NCBI RefSeq assembly: GCF_026013475.1 | Contig: NZ_JAPDPH010000029.1 | Location: 1 to 48,767, forward strand | Direction: 5' to 3' | DNA from: Micromonospora yasonensis | GTDB taxonomy: Bacteria > Actinomycetota > Actinomycetes > Mycobacteriales > Micromonosporaceae | DNA: 48,767 bases | Shown: positions 1 to 7,781 of the stretch, piece by piece | Position numbering within the stretch: position 1 is the stretch's first letter | Layout of the letters: each line of letters starts with the position of its first letter | Made by a program: the position numbers and the translations under genes | Notes under the pieces: model-generated | What the model was told of the DNA's origin: nothing | The model's input: the letters and a program-made list of their open reading frames with translations, nothing else | Databases searched by the model: none

Positions 1-1
1 C

Positions 2-523
2 GCCAACGAGCTCGCCCGGCTGGTCGACCGGCTGCTCACCGCCGCCACCGAGCACCGGCCCGGCGGCGAGCCGGCCGCCCCGTTCGACCTCGGCGACGCG
101 CTGCGGGCCGCGGTGATCGATCTGCCGGCGGACGTCCGGCACCGGATCGTCCTCGACCTCCCCGCCGACCTGCCCAAGGCGCTGGGCGACCGGCACAGCC
201 TCGCCACCGTGCTCACCGAGCTGAGCACCAACGCCGGGAAGTACTCCCTGCCGGACACCCCGATCGAGGTCACCGCCGAGGCGAACGAGCGGACCGTCTC
301 CTTCCGGGTCGCCGACCGGGGCATCGGCATCCGTCCCGAGCACGTGGAGCGGGCGTTCGACCGGTTCTGGCAGGGCGAGTCCGGCGACCGCCGGCGCTAT
401 CCCGGGGCGGGACTGGGCCTCTATCTCGTCCGCCAGATCGTTGAACAGCAGAATGGATGGGTATCCCTCCGACCGAGAGCCGGTGGGGGTACGGTCGCAG
501 AGGTGCGGCTGCCGCGGGCATGA
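2..523 (+). CDS. Sensor histidine kinase, C-terminal part (5' truncated)
   Basis: The reading frame is open from base 2 and enters from outside the window, so only the last 173 residues are present. They show the end of a dimerisation helix (ANELARLVDRLL) followed by a HATPase domain: N box TELSTNAGKYS, G1 box VADRGIGIRPEH, F box FDRFWQGE and G2 box GAGLGLYLVRQIVEQQNG. These are the ATP-binding motifs of two-component sensor kinases. The phospho-accepting histidine and any sensor region lie upstream and cannot be judged. The next gene, 31 bp downstream on the same strand, is another GHKL ATPase, so the two may be co-transcribed. The protein has a stop soon after the G2 box, which is the normal end for the family. 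Confidence 0.9.
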   Translation, partial: ANELARLVDRLLTAATEHRPGGEPAAPFDLGDALRAAVIDLPADVRHRIVLDLPADLPKALGDRHSLATVLTELSTNAGKYSLPDTPIEVTAEANERTVSFRVADRGIGIRPEHVERAFDRFWQGESGDRRRYPGAGLGLYLVRQIVEQQNGWVSLRPRAGGGTVAEVRLPRA

Positions 524-554
524 CCTGGGCACTCATGGGGTGGAAGGAACGACG

Positions 555-1004
555 GTGGCAACGGGTTCGGCCGAACGATCGTGGTGTGTGGTGGTGCCCC
601 ACCACGCGACCGGCGCGCGCCTCGCCCGGCACCGGCTCGCCGACGAGTTGGCCGACGTCGTACCCCCGGTGCTGCTGGCGGACCTGGTCGCGGTCCTCGC
701 CGAGTTGGTCGGCAACGCCGTACGCCATGCGGACCCGCTGCCCGGCGGCGTGGTCCGGGTGGCCTGGCGGCTACGGTCCGGTGCCGACGGGCAGACCGTC
801 CAGCTCCGGGTGACCGACGGCGGTTCGGCCTCGGGCCCGCTGATGCGGCCGTCGACCCCCGACTCGATCGACGGGCGCGGGCTGCACATCGTGTCCGGCC
901 TGGCCAGCCGCTGGGGGGTCGAGCGGGACGGTCTCGGCCAGAGCGTCTGGGCCGAGTTCGACCCGACCGGTTCGCCCCGGCCCGACCTGTTGGTGGCCGG
1001 TTGA
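555..1004 (+). CDS. Anti-sigma-like ATP-binding (HATPase_c_2) protein
   Basis: A 149-residue single-domain GHKL ATPase of the serine-kinase/anti-sigma factor type that is abundant in actinomycetes. The N box is ELVGNAVRHA, the G1 box VTDGG, and the C-terminal G2 region GRGLHIVSGLASRWGVE. No transmembrane segment or second domain is present, so it is expected in the cytosol. The frame is open further upstream to 441, but GTG at 555 is preferred because GGAAGG lies at 542-547, and because translation from 441 would add residues unlike the family and would overlap the kinase gene. Partner switching with a sigma factor or anti-anti-sigma protein is the family's usual job. No such partner is adjacent, so the target is unknown. 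Confidence 0.82.
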   Translation: MATGSAERSWCVVVPHHATGARLARHRLADELADVVPPVLLADLVAVLAELVGNAVRHADPLPGGVVRVAWRLRSGADGQTVQLRVTDGGSASGPLMRPSTPDSIDGRGLHIVSGLASRWGVERDGLGQSVWAEFDPTGSPRPDLLVAG

Positions 1005-1065
1005 CGAGCGTCCGGGGGCGGGTACCGCCCACCCGGGTCCGCCCCGGCATCTAGGCTGTGTCGCC

Positions 1066-1149
1066 ATGAGCGAGCGCAGCGAGCGAATCATCAGGCTCTG
1101 TGCCGTGGAGCCTCATGCGGCCGCCGAGCGGAGCGAGGCGACCGCATGA
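1066..1149 (+). CDS. Short leader ORF overlapping the DUF5926 start
   Basis: A 27-codon ORF starts with ATG at 1066 and ends with TGA at 1147-1149, which overlaps the ATG at 1146 of the next gene in an ATGA junction. A TAGGCT element at 1052-1057, 8 nt before the ATG, fits a leaderless transcript. The peptide starts MSERSERIIR and ends AAAERSEATA. It is repetitive because the DNA carries two related GAGCG(C/G)AGCGAG motifs (about 1070-1084 and 1128-1140). This layout suggests translational coupling from a leader peptide into the DUF5926 gene. Alternatively, a repeat element was inserted between promoter and gene and happens to be open. I do not recognise the peptide. Confidence 0.5.
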   Translation: MSERSERIIRLCAVEPHAAAERSEATA

Positions 1150-2030
1150 GCAAGCGTCGCAAGAGCCAGCGGACCGCCGAAGCCACCCCGAAGCGGGAGA
1201 AGGTGCGCGACGTCTTCGTGCCCCGACCATTCGAGGGCCTGGTGGACGAGCCGGAGTGGATCGCCCTGCGCGAGCTGGTCCCGGCCGCCTCCGCGCCGCT
1301 GCGGCTGGCCCCCGAGCTGGTCGAGGAGTACGGCGACCGCCCGGTCACCCTGGCCACCGTGCTGCCGATGGCGGCCCCCGCGATGACCAAGCCGGACGGG
1401 CGGGTCTTCATCGGCCTCCAGCGCCACCAGCAGTCCGGCGACGTCTCCCGGGACCTGGCCGACGCGCTGCTCTGCGCCCTGCGTACCGAGCCGGGTGGCC
1501 AGGTGAGCGTGCCGCCGCTGCCCGGCCCGGGCCCACGCCTCCAGGACGTCCTGGTGGACGGCCCGCTGGAGATCACCATGCACGAAGGTTTCGAGTTCTG
1601 GCTGGACCCGGGCGCCGCCGACGACCCGACCGTGCAGGCGTCCCTGGAGCGGGCGAACGCGGCGATCTACCCGACCGTCAAGCTGGCGGCGGCCCGGGCC
1701 GCGTACTGGTGCCAGGTGCCGGAGAAGGCGCACGTGCGCTGGGTGCTCCCCGACGACGAGGACGTGGCGCTGGACGCGCTGTCCCGGCTCAGCGCGGCCG
1801 GCACGCTGGCGCTCGGCGAGCAGACCCGCTTCGCCGGCATGTTCCGGGCGCACGGCCGCCTGGTGCCGGTCTGGGACCTGCCCGAGGACGTACCGGCCAC
1901 CGACTGGGAGGAGCCGGTGACCGAGTTCGCCAAGCGGTACGCCGAGGCGCTGGAGGAGAAGGAGCCGCTGGACGCCGCCGGGCGGCGAGCCCGGCAGGGG
2001 CTTCTCGGCCGCCAGCTCACGCTGCGCTGA
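1146..2030 (+). CDS. DUF5926 family protein
   Basis: The product has 294 residues. The start is basic (MSKRRKSQRTAEATPKREKV), as in actinobacterial DUF5926 proteins, and is followed by a soluble alpha/beta region without signal peptide or membrane segment. Conserved-looking stretches include the RPFEGLVDEPEWIALRELVP segment near residue 30 and the CQVPEKAHVRWVLP segment near residue 185. The biochemical function of the family is not known to me. The ATG at 1146 overlaps the stop of the short leader ORF (ATGA), which implies coupling. A 54-bp perfect palindrome begins three bases after the stop and probably ends transcription. The family call is from recognition of the sequence and is fairly secure. 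Confidence 0.82.
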   Translation: MSKRRKSQRTAEATPKREKVRDVFVPRPFEGLVDEPEWIALRELVPAASAPLRLAPELVEEYGDRPVTLATVLPMAAPAMTKPDGRVFIGLQRHQQSGDVSRDLADALLCALRTEPGGQVSVPPLPGPGPRLQDVLVDGPLEITMHEGFEFWLDPGAADDPTVQASLERANAAIYPTVKLAAARAAYWCQVPEKAHVRWVLPDDEDVALDALSRLSAAGTLALGEQTRFAGMFRAHGRLVPVWDLPEDVPATDWEEPVTEFAKRYAEALEEKEPLDAAGRRARQGLLGRQLTLR

Positions 2031-2033
2031 GGT

Positions 2034-2087
2034 GTAAGGAGGGGCCCCTTTTTAACAGACGTCTGTTAAAAAGGGGCCCCTCCTTAC
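2034..2087. terminator. Perfect 54-bp palindrome between convergent genes
   Basis: Bases 2034-2060 are the exact reverse complement of 2061-2087, with no loop. Each arm contains GTAAGGAGGGGCCCC followed by a T-rich (or A-rich) segment and ACAGAC, with an AatII-type GACGTC at the centre. The element fills the whole gap between the DUF5926 stop (2030) and the arginine deiminase stop (2088). A bidirectional terminator is the simplest reading, since the arms supply both the GC stem and a T run on either strand. Its perfection and length are unusual for a terminator (see findings). Confidence 0.8.
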
Positions 2088-3299
2088 TCAGGGGCGGAGC
2101 GGCTCGCGGACCAACGGGCAGGACATGCAGCGCGGGCCGCCCCGGCCCGAGCCCAGCTCCGAGCCGGCGATCGCGATCACCTCGATGCCGGCCCGTTCCA
2201 GCTGAGCGTTGGTTTCCACGTTGCGCTCGTAGCCCACGCAGAGCCGGGGCGCCAGGGCGAGGGTGTTGTTGCCGTCGTCCCACTGCTCGCGTTCGGCGGT
2301 GACCGGGTCGAGGCCGGTGTCGATCACCCGGAGCTGGTCCAGGTCCATCGCGTCGGCGGCGGCGCGCAGGAACCGCGCCGGCCCGTCCACCCGGGGCTCG
2401 TCGCCGTCCACCCCGGCGATGACCGTGTACGCCGACAGCGTGCTGGCGATGTTCGGGTACATCAGCACGGCGTCCACGTCGACCATCGTGCAGACCGTGT
2501 CCAGGTGCATGGTGGCCCGCTCCTGCGCGATCGGCACCACCAGGATGGTGTGCGCCAGGCCGGCGGCGAACACCTGTCGGGCGAGCCGTTCCGCGCCGGC
2601 CGGGGTGGTCCGCTCGCCCACCCCGACGGCGAGCACGCCCGGCGAGAGCAGCAGCACGTCGCCGCCCTCCAGGTGCTCCAGCTCTGAGTGGTAGACGAAC
2701 TCGGTGCCGGCGAAGCGCGGATGGTGGCGGTAGATCGTGTCGGTGAGGCTGGTCTCGCGCCGCCGGGCGGTCATGGCCAGGCTGGTCACCCCGACCCGGT
2801 CCCCGATCCATACCGACGAGTCCCGGGTGAAGAGCAGGTTCGGCAGCGGGTCGATGACGAAGTCGTGCCGGTCCATGAGCGTCCAGACCAGACCGCCCGG
2901 CCGGTCCCGGCCGATCCGCAGCTCCTCGTGGGCCAGCCCGGCGACGAAGACGTCGGCGAGGGCGGCCGGGTCGAGGTACGCGAGGTGGTCGGCGATCCGT
3001 CGGCGCAACGTGTCGCCCAGCCGGGGCGAGCGGAGCACCAGCTCGGTCAGCTCGGCCCGGGCGTCCGGCACGGCGAGCGTCTCGGCCAGCAGGGTGGCGA
3101 GGTAGAGCACCTCCACCCCCCGGTCGCGCAGCGCGGCGGCAAAGGCGTCATGCTCCTCCTGCGCCCGTCCCACCCATGGGATAGCGTCGAAGAGCAACGA
3201 GTCGTTGTTGCGTGGCGTGAGGCGGGCGAGTTCCGGCCCCGGGCGGTGCAGCAGCACGGTGCCGAGCCGACCGACCTCGCTGTCCACATAGTGGGTCAC
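2088..3299 (-). CDS. arcA: Arginine deiminase
   Basis: The protein hydrolyses L-arginine to citrulline and ammonia, the first step of the arginine deiminase pathway. Family motifs are present: the N-terminal [53 protein letters not shown], and the catalytic-cysteine end [13 protein letters not shown]. The frame is open to 3371, but GTG at 3299 gives 403 residues, the usual family length. It is preceded by TACGCT (3306-3311) with a 6-nt gap, which fits a leaderless message. No ornithine carbamoyltransferase, carbamate kinase or antiporter lies nearby, so this is an orphan deiminase. An inverted repeat upstream (3344-3371) may be its operator. Confidence 0.95.
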   Translation of the reverse strand: MTHYVDSEVGRLGTVLLHRPGPELARLTPRNNDSLLFDAIPWVGRAQEEHDAFAAALRDRGVEVLYLATLLAETLAVPDARAELTELVLRSPRLGDTLRRRIADHLAYLDPAALADVFVAGLAHEELRIGRDRPGGLVWTLMDRHDFVIDPLPNLLFTRDSSVWIGDRVGVTSLAMTARRRETSLTDTIYRHHPRFAGTEFVYHSELEHLEGGDVLLLSPGVLAVGVGERTTPAGAERLARQVFAAGLAHTILVVPIAQERATMHLDTVCTMVDVDAVLMYPNIASTLSAYTVIAGVDGDEPRVDGPARFLRAAADAMDLDQLRVIDTGLDPVTAEREQWDDGNNTLALAPRLCVGYERNVETNAQLERAGIEVIAIAGSELGSGRGGPRCMSCPLVREPLRP

Positions 3300-3343
3300 C
3301 CTCGCAGCGTAGGGCAGGCTTCCGCACCATCCGGGAAAAGAAG

Positions 3344-3371
3344 TGTGAATGAATATGGCATTCATCCACAC
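3344..3371. promoter_or_regulatory. Inverted repeat, candidate ArgR-type operator
   Basis: GTGTGAATGAA at 3344-3354 is matched by TTCATCCACAC at 3361-3371, giving 10 of 11 paired positions. Within it lies TGAAT-5 nt-ATTCA, close to the classical ARG box half-sites (TGAAT-4 nt-ATTCA) but with one extra base. It sits about 45-72 bp upstream of the arginine deiminase start, in an AT-rich island between divergent genes. Control by an arginine repressor is plausible from the gene it precedes, but the spacing mismatch leaves it unproven. Confidence 0.5.
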
Positions 3372-3462
3372 TCATTCCGGCGCTCCACCTTGCCGAGCCC
3401 CCGGGTAGGCAACGTAGGGTAGTGGAGACATAACTTCGAGAGACCTTTTGCCGGAGGTCGCG

Positions 3463-4200
3463 ATGACTGTCTTTCCCGCTCGTCGAGCCGTACCCGCCCG
3501 GGCACTGCCGACCGTCGCAATGCCCCACCCTCGGGTGGAGTCCACCTCGGTGCTCGAACCGGCCCGACCGACGCCCCTCGAGTGGGCCCGCCGTCGCCGG
3601 GCCGAGCGGGGCGCCCGTCGACTGGAGGCGGCCGGGGCTCGTGCCCTCGGCCAGCTCGACCACCTCGGGCCCGCCTGGCACGTCATCGAGTGGCCCCGTA
3701 CGGACGCCGCGGACGCTCTCCTCAACCCTGGTGAGGACGAGCGGGCCGGGTTCCTCGCCATCGGGCCGAGCGGTCTCTTCGCGGTAACCATCGCCGACCA
3801 CGGCCGCGCCCGGGTGCTCGTCGCCGGCGACGTGGTGCAGATCAACGGCAAGCGCCCGCCCTATGTGGCCGAGGCCCGCCGGGACGCCAAACGGGCCAGC
3901 AAGGCTCTCTCCGACGCGGTGGGCCTGCCGATCCCGGTCACCCCGGTGCTGACCTTCGTCGGCTCCGGGGTGATCAGCGTGTACGGCCTGCCCAAGGACT
4001 GTCTGATGGCCACCCATCGCGAGCTGGACCGCCTGCTCATCGCCGGAGGCAACCGGATCAGCCCGGCGACCGCCGAGAAGCTCTCGCGGGTCGCCCAGCA
4101 TCCCGCCACCTGGCTCAACGGCACGTACCGTCACGCGGCCGACTACCGGTGGTACGACGAGGGCCGAACGGCCGCTGACAAGCGGGCGGCGCGGCGGTAA
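3463..4200 (+). CDS. NERD-like domain protein
   Basis: The product has 245 residues and is cytosolic, with a basic helical N-terminal part (WARRRRAERGARRLEAAG). An alpha/beta core follows (residues about 75-190) that resembles nuclease-related NERD domains: a GFLAIGPSGLFAVTI strand pair, DVVQINGKRPPYV, a helix of alternating basic residues and VTPVLTFVG. The usual catalytic acidic and lysine residues of NERD nucleases are not evident (the 'IDHVVIGPGGVFVIETK' pattern is degenerate), so activity is doubtful. ATG 3463 is chosen over 3448 because GGAGG lies at 3453-3457. The gene diverges from arginine deiminase and shares its regulatory region. The family call is moderate. Confidence 0.6.
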   Translation: MTVFPARRAVPARALPTVAMPHPRVESTSVLEPARPTPLEWARRRRAERGARRLEAAGARALGQLDHLGPAWHVIEWPRTDAADALLNPGEDERAGFLAIGPSGLFAVTIADHGRARVLVAGDVVQINGKRPPYVAEARRDAKRASKALSDAVGLPIPVTPVLTFVGSGVISVYGLPKDCLMATHRELDRLLIAGGNRISPATAEKLSRVAQHPATWLNGTYRHAADYRWYDEGRTAADKRAARR

Positions 4201-4371
4201 CGTCTCCGGCGACGCCACGCGGTCCACGGATCCGCCCCCGGTGGTTCCGTCGGCTGCGCCGTCGCCGGCCGCCCGACACCGGGCACCCCTCGCACCGACA
4301 CCCGTCCCCGTCCCGCTGACGCCCCCGGTTTCCCGGGCGGCACGGCGGCCGATGGACCGAGCGCGGTCGGG

Positions 4372-4397
4372 CGGTCGTCGTGACGACCGGCTAGCGT
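4372..4397 (+). promoter_or_regulatory. Promoter with operator-like inverted repeat before the PAS gene
   Basis: CGGTCGTC (4372-4379) and GACGACCG (4382-4389) form a perfect 8-bp inverted repeat. Two bases later comes TAGCGT (4392-4397), a TANNNT -10 element. The repeat would cover the -35 side of this promoter. Transcription would start near 4404 and give a short leader carrying the AGGAGG at 4419-4424. The preceding stretch (4201-4371) shows nothing else I can name. Confidence 0.45.
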
Positions 4398-4428
4398 GGA
4401 CAGACGGTCGGTGTACATAGGAGGCGCG

Positions 4429-4884
4429 GTGGCCCACGTCGAACTCTCGCTCTCGGAAGTGTTCCCCCGTGCGGCGGGGAGCTCGACCGAGCCGGAGTCC
4501 GACAACTTCGGGCAGTGGTCGGGGACGGTCTCCCGGGCCGCCGAGCCATGCCTGCTGATCGACGGCGACACGACCGTGGTGGCGATCTCCGCGTCCGGCT
4601 GCGAGCTGCTCTGCCTCGGCGCACCCGAGGACGTGATCGGCCGGCCGCTGCTGGAGGGCGGGCTGCGCCTGGTCGACTTCACCGCTCAGCCGAGCGAGCT
4701 GACCGAGCAGGAGTCCGACAAGATCCCGCCACTGCTCGCCCTGTACTCCGGCCGGCTCGCCCGCGGGCTGCTCCGGGTCCAAGGGCCGGGCGACGACGCC
4801 GGGACCACGGTCGACGCCATCTCCACCCCGGTGCTGACCGAGGGCGAGGTCGCCGGCTCGCTCACCTTCTTCTCCCGGGTCTGA
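4429..4884 (+). CDS. PAS-like domain protein
   Basis: The product is 151 residues and consists of little more than one PAS-like fold. SRAAEPCLLIDGDTTVVAIS (strand A/B), SGCELLCLGAPEDVIGRPLL (helices) and the closing strands TVDAISTPVLTEGEVAGSLTFF match the PAS order. No output domain follows, so it is probably a small signalling or scaffold protein. GTG 4429 is chosen because AGGAGG at 4419-4424 precedes it by 4 nt; the longer frame from 4396 lacks a site. It has its own promoter with an inverted repeat. The ligand cannot be deduced from sequence. Confidence 0.7.
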   Translation: MAHVELSLSEVFPRAAGSSTEPESDNFGQWSGTVSRAAEPCLLIDGDTTVVAISASGCELLCLGAPEDVIGRPLLEGGLRLVDFTAQPSELTEQESDKIPPLLALYSGRLARGLLRVQGPGDDAGTTVDAISTPVLTEGEVAGSLTFFSRV

Positions 4885-4959
4885 CCTGCGACAACGTCCA
4901 CCGTTCGCCGCACCGGGCGCTTGTGGAGCGGGCCCTCGCCGAGGCCGTAGGGTGCCCTC

Positions 4960-5349
4960 ATGCTCGATGTCGCACTGCTGCCGGGCGAGTACGCCGTGTG
5001 CCGACTGCCGGCCGGCTCCGTCCTGCCGCCGCGGATGTGGCACGAGCTCGGCGACCGGGACGTGGTGACGGTGAGCTGGACCGCGGACGGGGTCTCGCTG
5101 ATCTGCCCGACCACACGGGTCCCCGAGCAGGCGGTCGTCGAGACCGACTGGCGCTGCCTGCGCATCGTCGGTCCGCTGGACCTGCCGCTGACCGGCACCC
5201 TGGCCGCCCTGGTCGACCCGCTCGCCCAGGCACGGGTGGACGTGGTGGCGTTCTCCACGTACGACACCGACCACGTGCTGGTGCCGGCCGTCCGGTTGGC
5301 CGAGGCGACAACCGCACTGGAGCGGGCGGGGCACCGGATCCGCGGGTGA
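4960..5349 (+). CDS. ACT domain-containing protein
   Basis: A 129-residue stand-alone protein of the ACT_7 type that binds amino acids. An N-terminal beta region (MLDVALLPGEYAVCRLPAG, then the strand SWTADGVSLICPTTRVPE) is followed by a C-terminal ACT fold with LRIVGPLDLPLTGTLAALVDPLAQARVDVVAFSTYDTDHVLVP. In this family the C-terminal ACT half senses amino acids, usually as a dimer. TAGGGT at 4948-4953 lies 6 nt before the ATG, so a leaderless message is likely. The gene stands on its own between the PAS gene and a lipoprotein gene. Prephenate dehydratase, which also has an ACT domain, is 600 bp downstream, but co-regulation is only inferred. Confidence 0.78.
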   Translation: MLDVALLPGEYAVCRLPAGSVLPPRMWHELGDRDVVTVSWTADGVSLICPTTRVPEQAVVETDWRCLRIVGPLDLPLTGTLAALVDPLAQARVDVVAFSTYDTDHVLVPAVRLAEATTALERAGHRIRG

Positions 5350-5430
5350 CCTTCACTCGATCGGGCGATCCTCCTACGATGAGCTCGGCCAGTCAGCTTA
5401 ACGACATACGTCGATGCCGAGGATCGGACC

Positions 5431-5955
5431 GTGTCAACCACCCCACCCCGCCCCGCCCCCCGCCGCCGGATCCGCACGGCTTCGCTGGCCGCCCTGCTGG
5501 CCCTCGCCGGCTGCGGGGTCCCACCCGAGCTGCGCCAGTCGGCCACCCCGGCCGGCAGCGCCTCGGCCGCCCCGACCCCCACCCCGAGCGGGACGCTCAC
5601 CGCACCGTCCACACCCACCGCGCCGGCGCCCGTACCCACCCCGTCGGACGTGGCCGCTACAGCCTGTTCGGCCGGCCCCGCCGGGGACCGGGTGGTGTCG
5701 CTGCTCCGCGGCCGGGCCCGGGTGCTGCCCCGGGACGTACGGGTCACCGTCCGGTCCGGGCCGCTGTGCGCGGACGGCTGGCAGTACACCGTGCTGGCGG
5801 TGAGCGGGCACGAGGAGCTGCAGGTGGTCACCCGGGGCAAGCCCACCGCCCTGGAGCTGGTGACGGCGGGGACCGACGTCTGCTCCGTCGAGGTACGCGC
5901 CGCCGGGCCACCCGGCATCCGGACCTTGGCCTGCGGCGGCACCCCGGGTGCGTAG
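5431..5955 (+). CDS. Putative lipoprotein
   Basis: The product is 174 residues with an actinobacterial lipoprotein signal: basic RRRIR (11-15), hydrophobic core, and lipobox LALAGC with the modified cysteine at residue 28. A Pro/Thr/Ala-rich spacer (about 35-75) leads to a small extracellular domain with four more cysteines (in TACSAGPAG, PLCADGW, DVCSVEV and TLACGG), likely two disulfides. I do not recognise the domain. GTG 5431 has GAGG at 5419-5422, and TACGAT at 5375-5380 may be its -10 element. The end of the gene overlaps the region just before pheA, which has its own leaderless promoter. Function unknown; exported location is well supported. Confidence 0.72.
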   Translation: MSTTPPRPAPRRRIRTASLAALLALAGCGVPPELRQSATPAGSASAAPTPTPSGTLTAPSTPTAPAPVPTPSDVAATACSAGPAGDRVVSLLRGRARVLPRDVRVTVRSGPLCADGWQYTVLAVSGHEELQVVTRGKPTALELVTAGTDVCSVEVRAAGPPGIRTLACGGTPGA

Positions 5956-5965
5956 GCTGGTCACC

Positions 5966-6922
5966 ATGCCGGGAACACCACCGACCCGCTTCGTGTACCT
6001 GGGGCCCGAGGGCACCTTCGCCGAGCAGGCACTGCGTACCGTGCCGGCCGCCGAACGGGGCAGCCGCACGCCGGCCCGCAGCGTCGGTGAGGCGCTGGAC
6101 GCCGTACGGGCCGGGGAGGCGGACGCCGCTCTGGTGCCGCTGGAGAACTCCATCGGCGGCGCGGTCGGAGTGACCCTCGACGAGCTGGCCGAGGGGGAGC
6201 CGCTGGTGATCACCCGGGAGGTGATCCTGCCGGTGGAGTTCGTGCTCGCCGCCCGCCCGGGCACCTCGCTCACCGAGGTCCGGAGCCTGGCCGCGCATCC
6301 GCAGGCGTCCACCCAGTGCCGCAACTGGCTCCGCGACCACCTGCCCGACGCGACGGTGGTGGACGTGCTCTCCAACGGCGCGGCCGCGGCGGGCGCGGCA
6401 ACGGGCGAGTACGACGCGGCCATCTGTGCCCCGATCGGCGCGACCCGGCACCGGCTGGCGGTGCTCGCCGACAAGATCGCCGACCACCCGGACGCGGTGA
6501 CCCGGTTCGCGCTGGTCTCCCGCCCGGGCCCACCGCCGCCGCCCACCGGGGACGACGTGACCTCGCTGGCGGTCTACATCGCCCACGATCGGGTGGGCGC
6601 GCTGCTGTCCGTGCTGATGGAGCTGGCCGTCCGCGGCGTGAACCTGACCCGGATCGAGTCCCGCCCGACCGGCGAGGCGCTCGGCCGGTACGTCTTCTTC
6701 CTCGACTGCACCGGGCACGTCGCCGACGTCCGCCTCGGCGAGGCGTTGCAGGGGCTGCGCCGGGTCTGCGCGGACGTGCGCTTTCTCGGGTCGTACCCCC
6801 GGCACCGCTGGAGCCCGGCGGCGAACGACCGGCCGGTCCCCGCACCGGCGGGCCTCTCTGACGCCGACTACGCCGACGCGGCGGCCTGGCTGGCCCGGCT
6901 GCGCGCCGGCGAGCTGAGCTGA
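5966..6922 (+). CDS. pheA: Prephenate dehydratase
   Basis: The enzyme decarboxylates and dehydrates prephenate to phenylpyruvate in phenylalanine synthesis. The 318-residue protein has the PDT domain at about 5-190: YLGPEGTFAEQAL at the N terminus, LVPLENSIGGAVG, and TRFALVSRPG. A regulatory ACT domain follows at about 205-285, with GALLSVLMELAVRGVNLTRIESRP, the phenylalanine-binding ESRP motif, and YVFFLDCTGH. It is a stand-alone enzyme with no chorismate mutase domain, as is normal in actinobacteria. ATG 5966 is preferred over GTG 5948: TAGGCT lies at 5953-5958, 7 nt upstream, inside what would otherwise be coding sequence. Feedback inhibition by phenylalanine is expected from the ACT domain. 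Confidence 0.95.
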   Translation: MPGTPPTRFVYLGPEGTFAEQALRTVPAAERGSRTPARSVGEALDAVRAGEADAALVPLENSIGGAVGVTLDELAEGEPLVITREVILPVEFVLAARPGTSLTEVRSLAAHPQASTQCRNWLRDHLPDATVVDVLSNGAAAAGAATGEYDAAICAPIGATRHRLAVLADKIADHPDAVTRFALVSRPGPPPPPTGDDVTSLAVYIAHDRVGALLSVLMELAVRGVNLTRIESRPTGEALGRYVFFLDCTGHVADVRLGEALQGLRRVCADVRFLGSYPRHRWSPAANDRPVPAPAGLSDADYADAAAWLARLRAGELS

Positions 6923-6965
6923 GGGCGCGCGGGACGCCCGGACCGGCGCCCCGCACGCCCGGCGG

Positions 6966-7685
6966 TCACTGGAGCAGGCCGCCGAGCAGGCCACCCTGCT
7001 GTTGCTGGGCCCCGCTCCCCTGGACCGGCGCCTCCTCCGACGGCTGGACCACGACGAAGCCCTGGCCGGCGAAGCTCATCGTGAACGCCTCGCCGGTGGT
7101 CCGGCCGATCAGCGTGCCGAGGCCGAGCTGCTCGGCCCGGTGGTAGCCGGTCTGCAGGTTGGCCGACCAGCAGACCGCGGCCTGCGGGTCGACGTAGGTC
7201 GGGGCATCCACGTTGAGCACCACCGGGGTGCCCTTGGTGGTGACCGCGATCCGGCCGTGGCCGGTGAACACGCAGTTGAACAGGCCGGAGGCGGCGAAGC
7301 CCATGCCGCTGACCATCTTGATGTCGTAGGTCAGCGTGGAGTCGAAGGCGAGCACGCTGGACCCGTTGATGGACAGGGCGTCGCCGGGCTCCAGGTCGAT
7401 GATGTGCACGTCCTTGGCGAGGTCGGCGAGGAACACGTCGCCCCGGCCGCTGAGCTTCATCAGCGGGACGCCCTCACCGGTGAGCCGCTGCTTGATGAAC
7501 TTGCCGATGCCGCCCGAGCCGAGCGCCTGGAACTGCACCTGCCCCTGGTACGCGACCATGGACCCGACGCGGGCCATCGCCTCGCCGTTCAGCTCGATCT
7601 TCAGCATCTTGGAGTTCTGCAGCCGCATGCCCGGCTGCTGGGACTCCTTCTCAAGGTTCTCCGCGGAGAACAGCGCGCTGCGCAT
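6966..7685 (-). CDS. AIM24 family protein
   Basis: The product is 239 residues of the AIM24/TIGR00266 beta-sandwich family. Typical features are MARVGSMVAYQGQVQFQALGSGGIGKFIKQRL, the glycine-rich FLADLAKDVHIIDLEPGDALSING region, GSGLFNCVFTGHGRIAVTTKG-like repeats of the fold, and a low-complexity tail (QQQQGGLLGGLLQ). The family has no enzymatic role known to me. The frame opens at 7742, but ATG 7685 has a strong AGGAGGAAG site upstream and gives the usual start. TAACCT further upstream (about 7727-7732 on the minus strand) could be the -10 element. The gene converges with pheA across a short GC-rich hairpin near 6923-6950. Confidence 0.85.
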   Translation of the reverse strand: MRSALFSAENLEKESQQPGMRLQNSKMLKIELNGEAMARVGSMVAYQGQVQFQALGSGGIGKFIKQRLTGEGVPLMKLSGRGDVFLADLAKDVHIIDLEPGDALSINGSSVLAFDSTLTYDIKMVSGMGFAASGLFNCVFTGHGRIAVTTKGTPVVLNVDAPTYVDPQAAVCWSANLQTGYHRAEQLGLGTLIGRTTGEAFTMSFAGQGFVVVQPSEEAPVQGSGAQQQQGGLLGGLLQ

Positions 7686-7781
7686 GGGCTTCTTCCTCCT
7701 GGATCGGGGTGTGCCTGCCCGCAGGTTAGGGGAACCGCGCAAGGCGGGGGATCGGCCGAGCGGGGCGCGGAGTGGGCCCGG

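Noticed and set aside
2034..2087. Transposon or IS end at the 54-bp palindrome
   Set aside because: No transposase remnant, paired distant end or target duplication is visible. Terminator or dispersed repeat is the better reading.
5948..5966. Start of pheA at GTG 5948
   Set aside because: It would overlap the lipoprotein stop and place the TAGGCT promoter element inside the gene. ATG 5966 gives the family's usual beginning.
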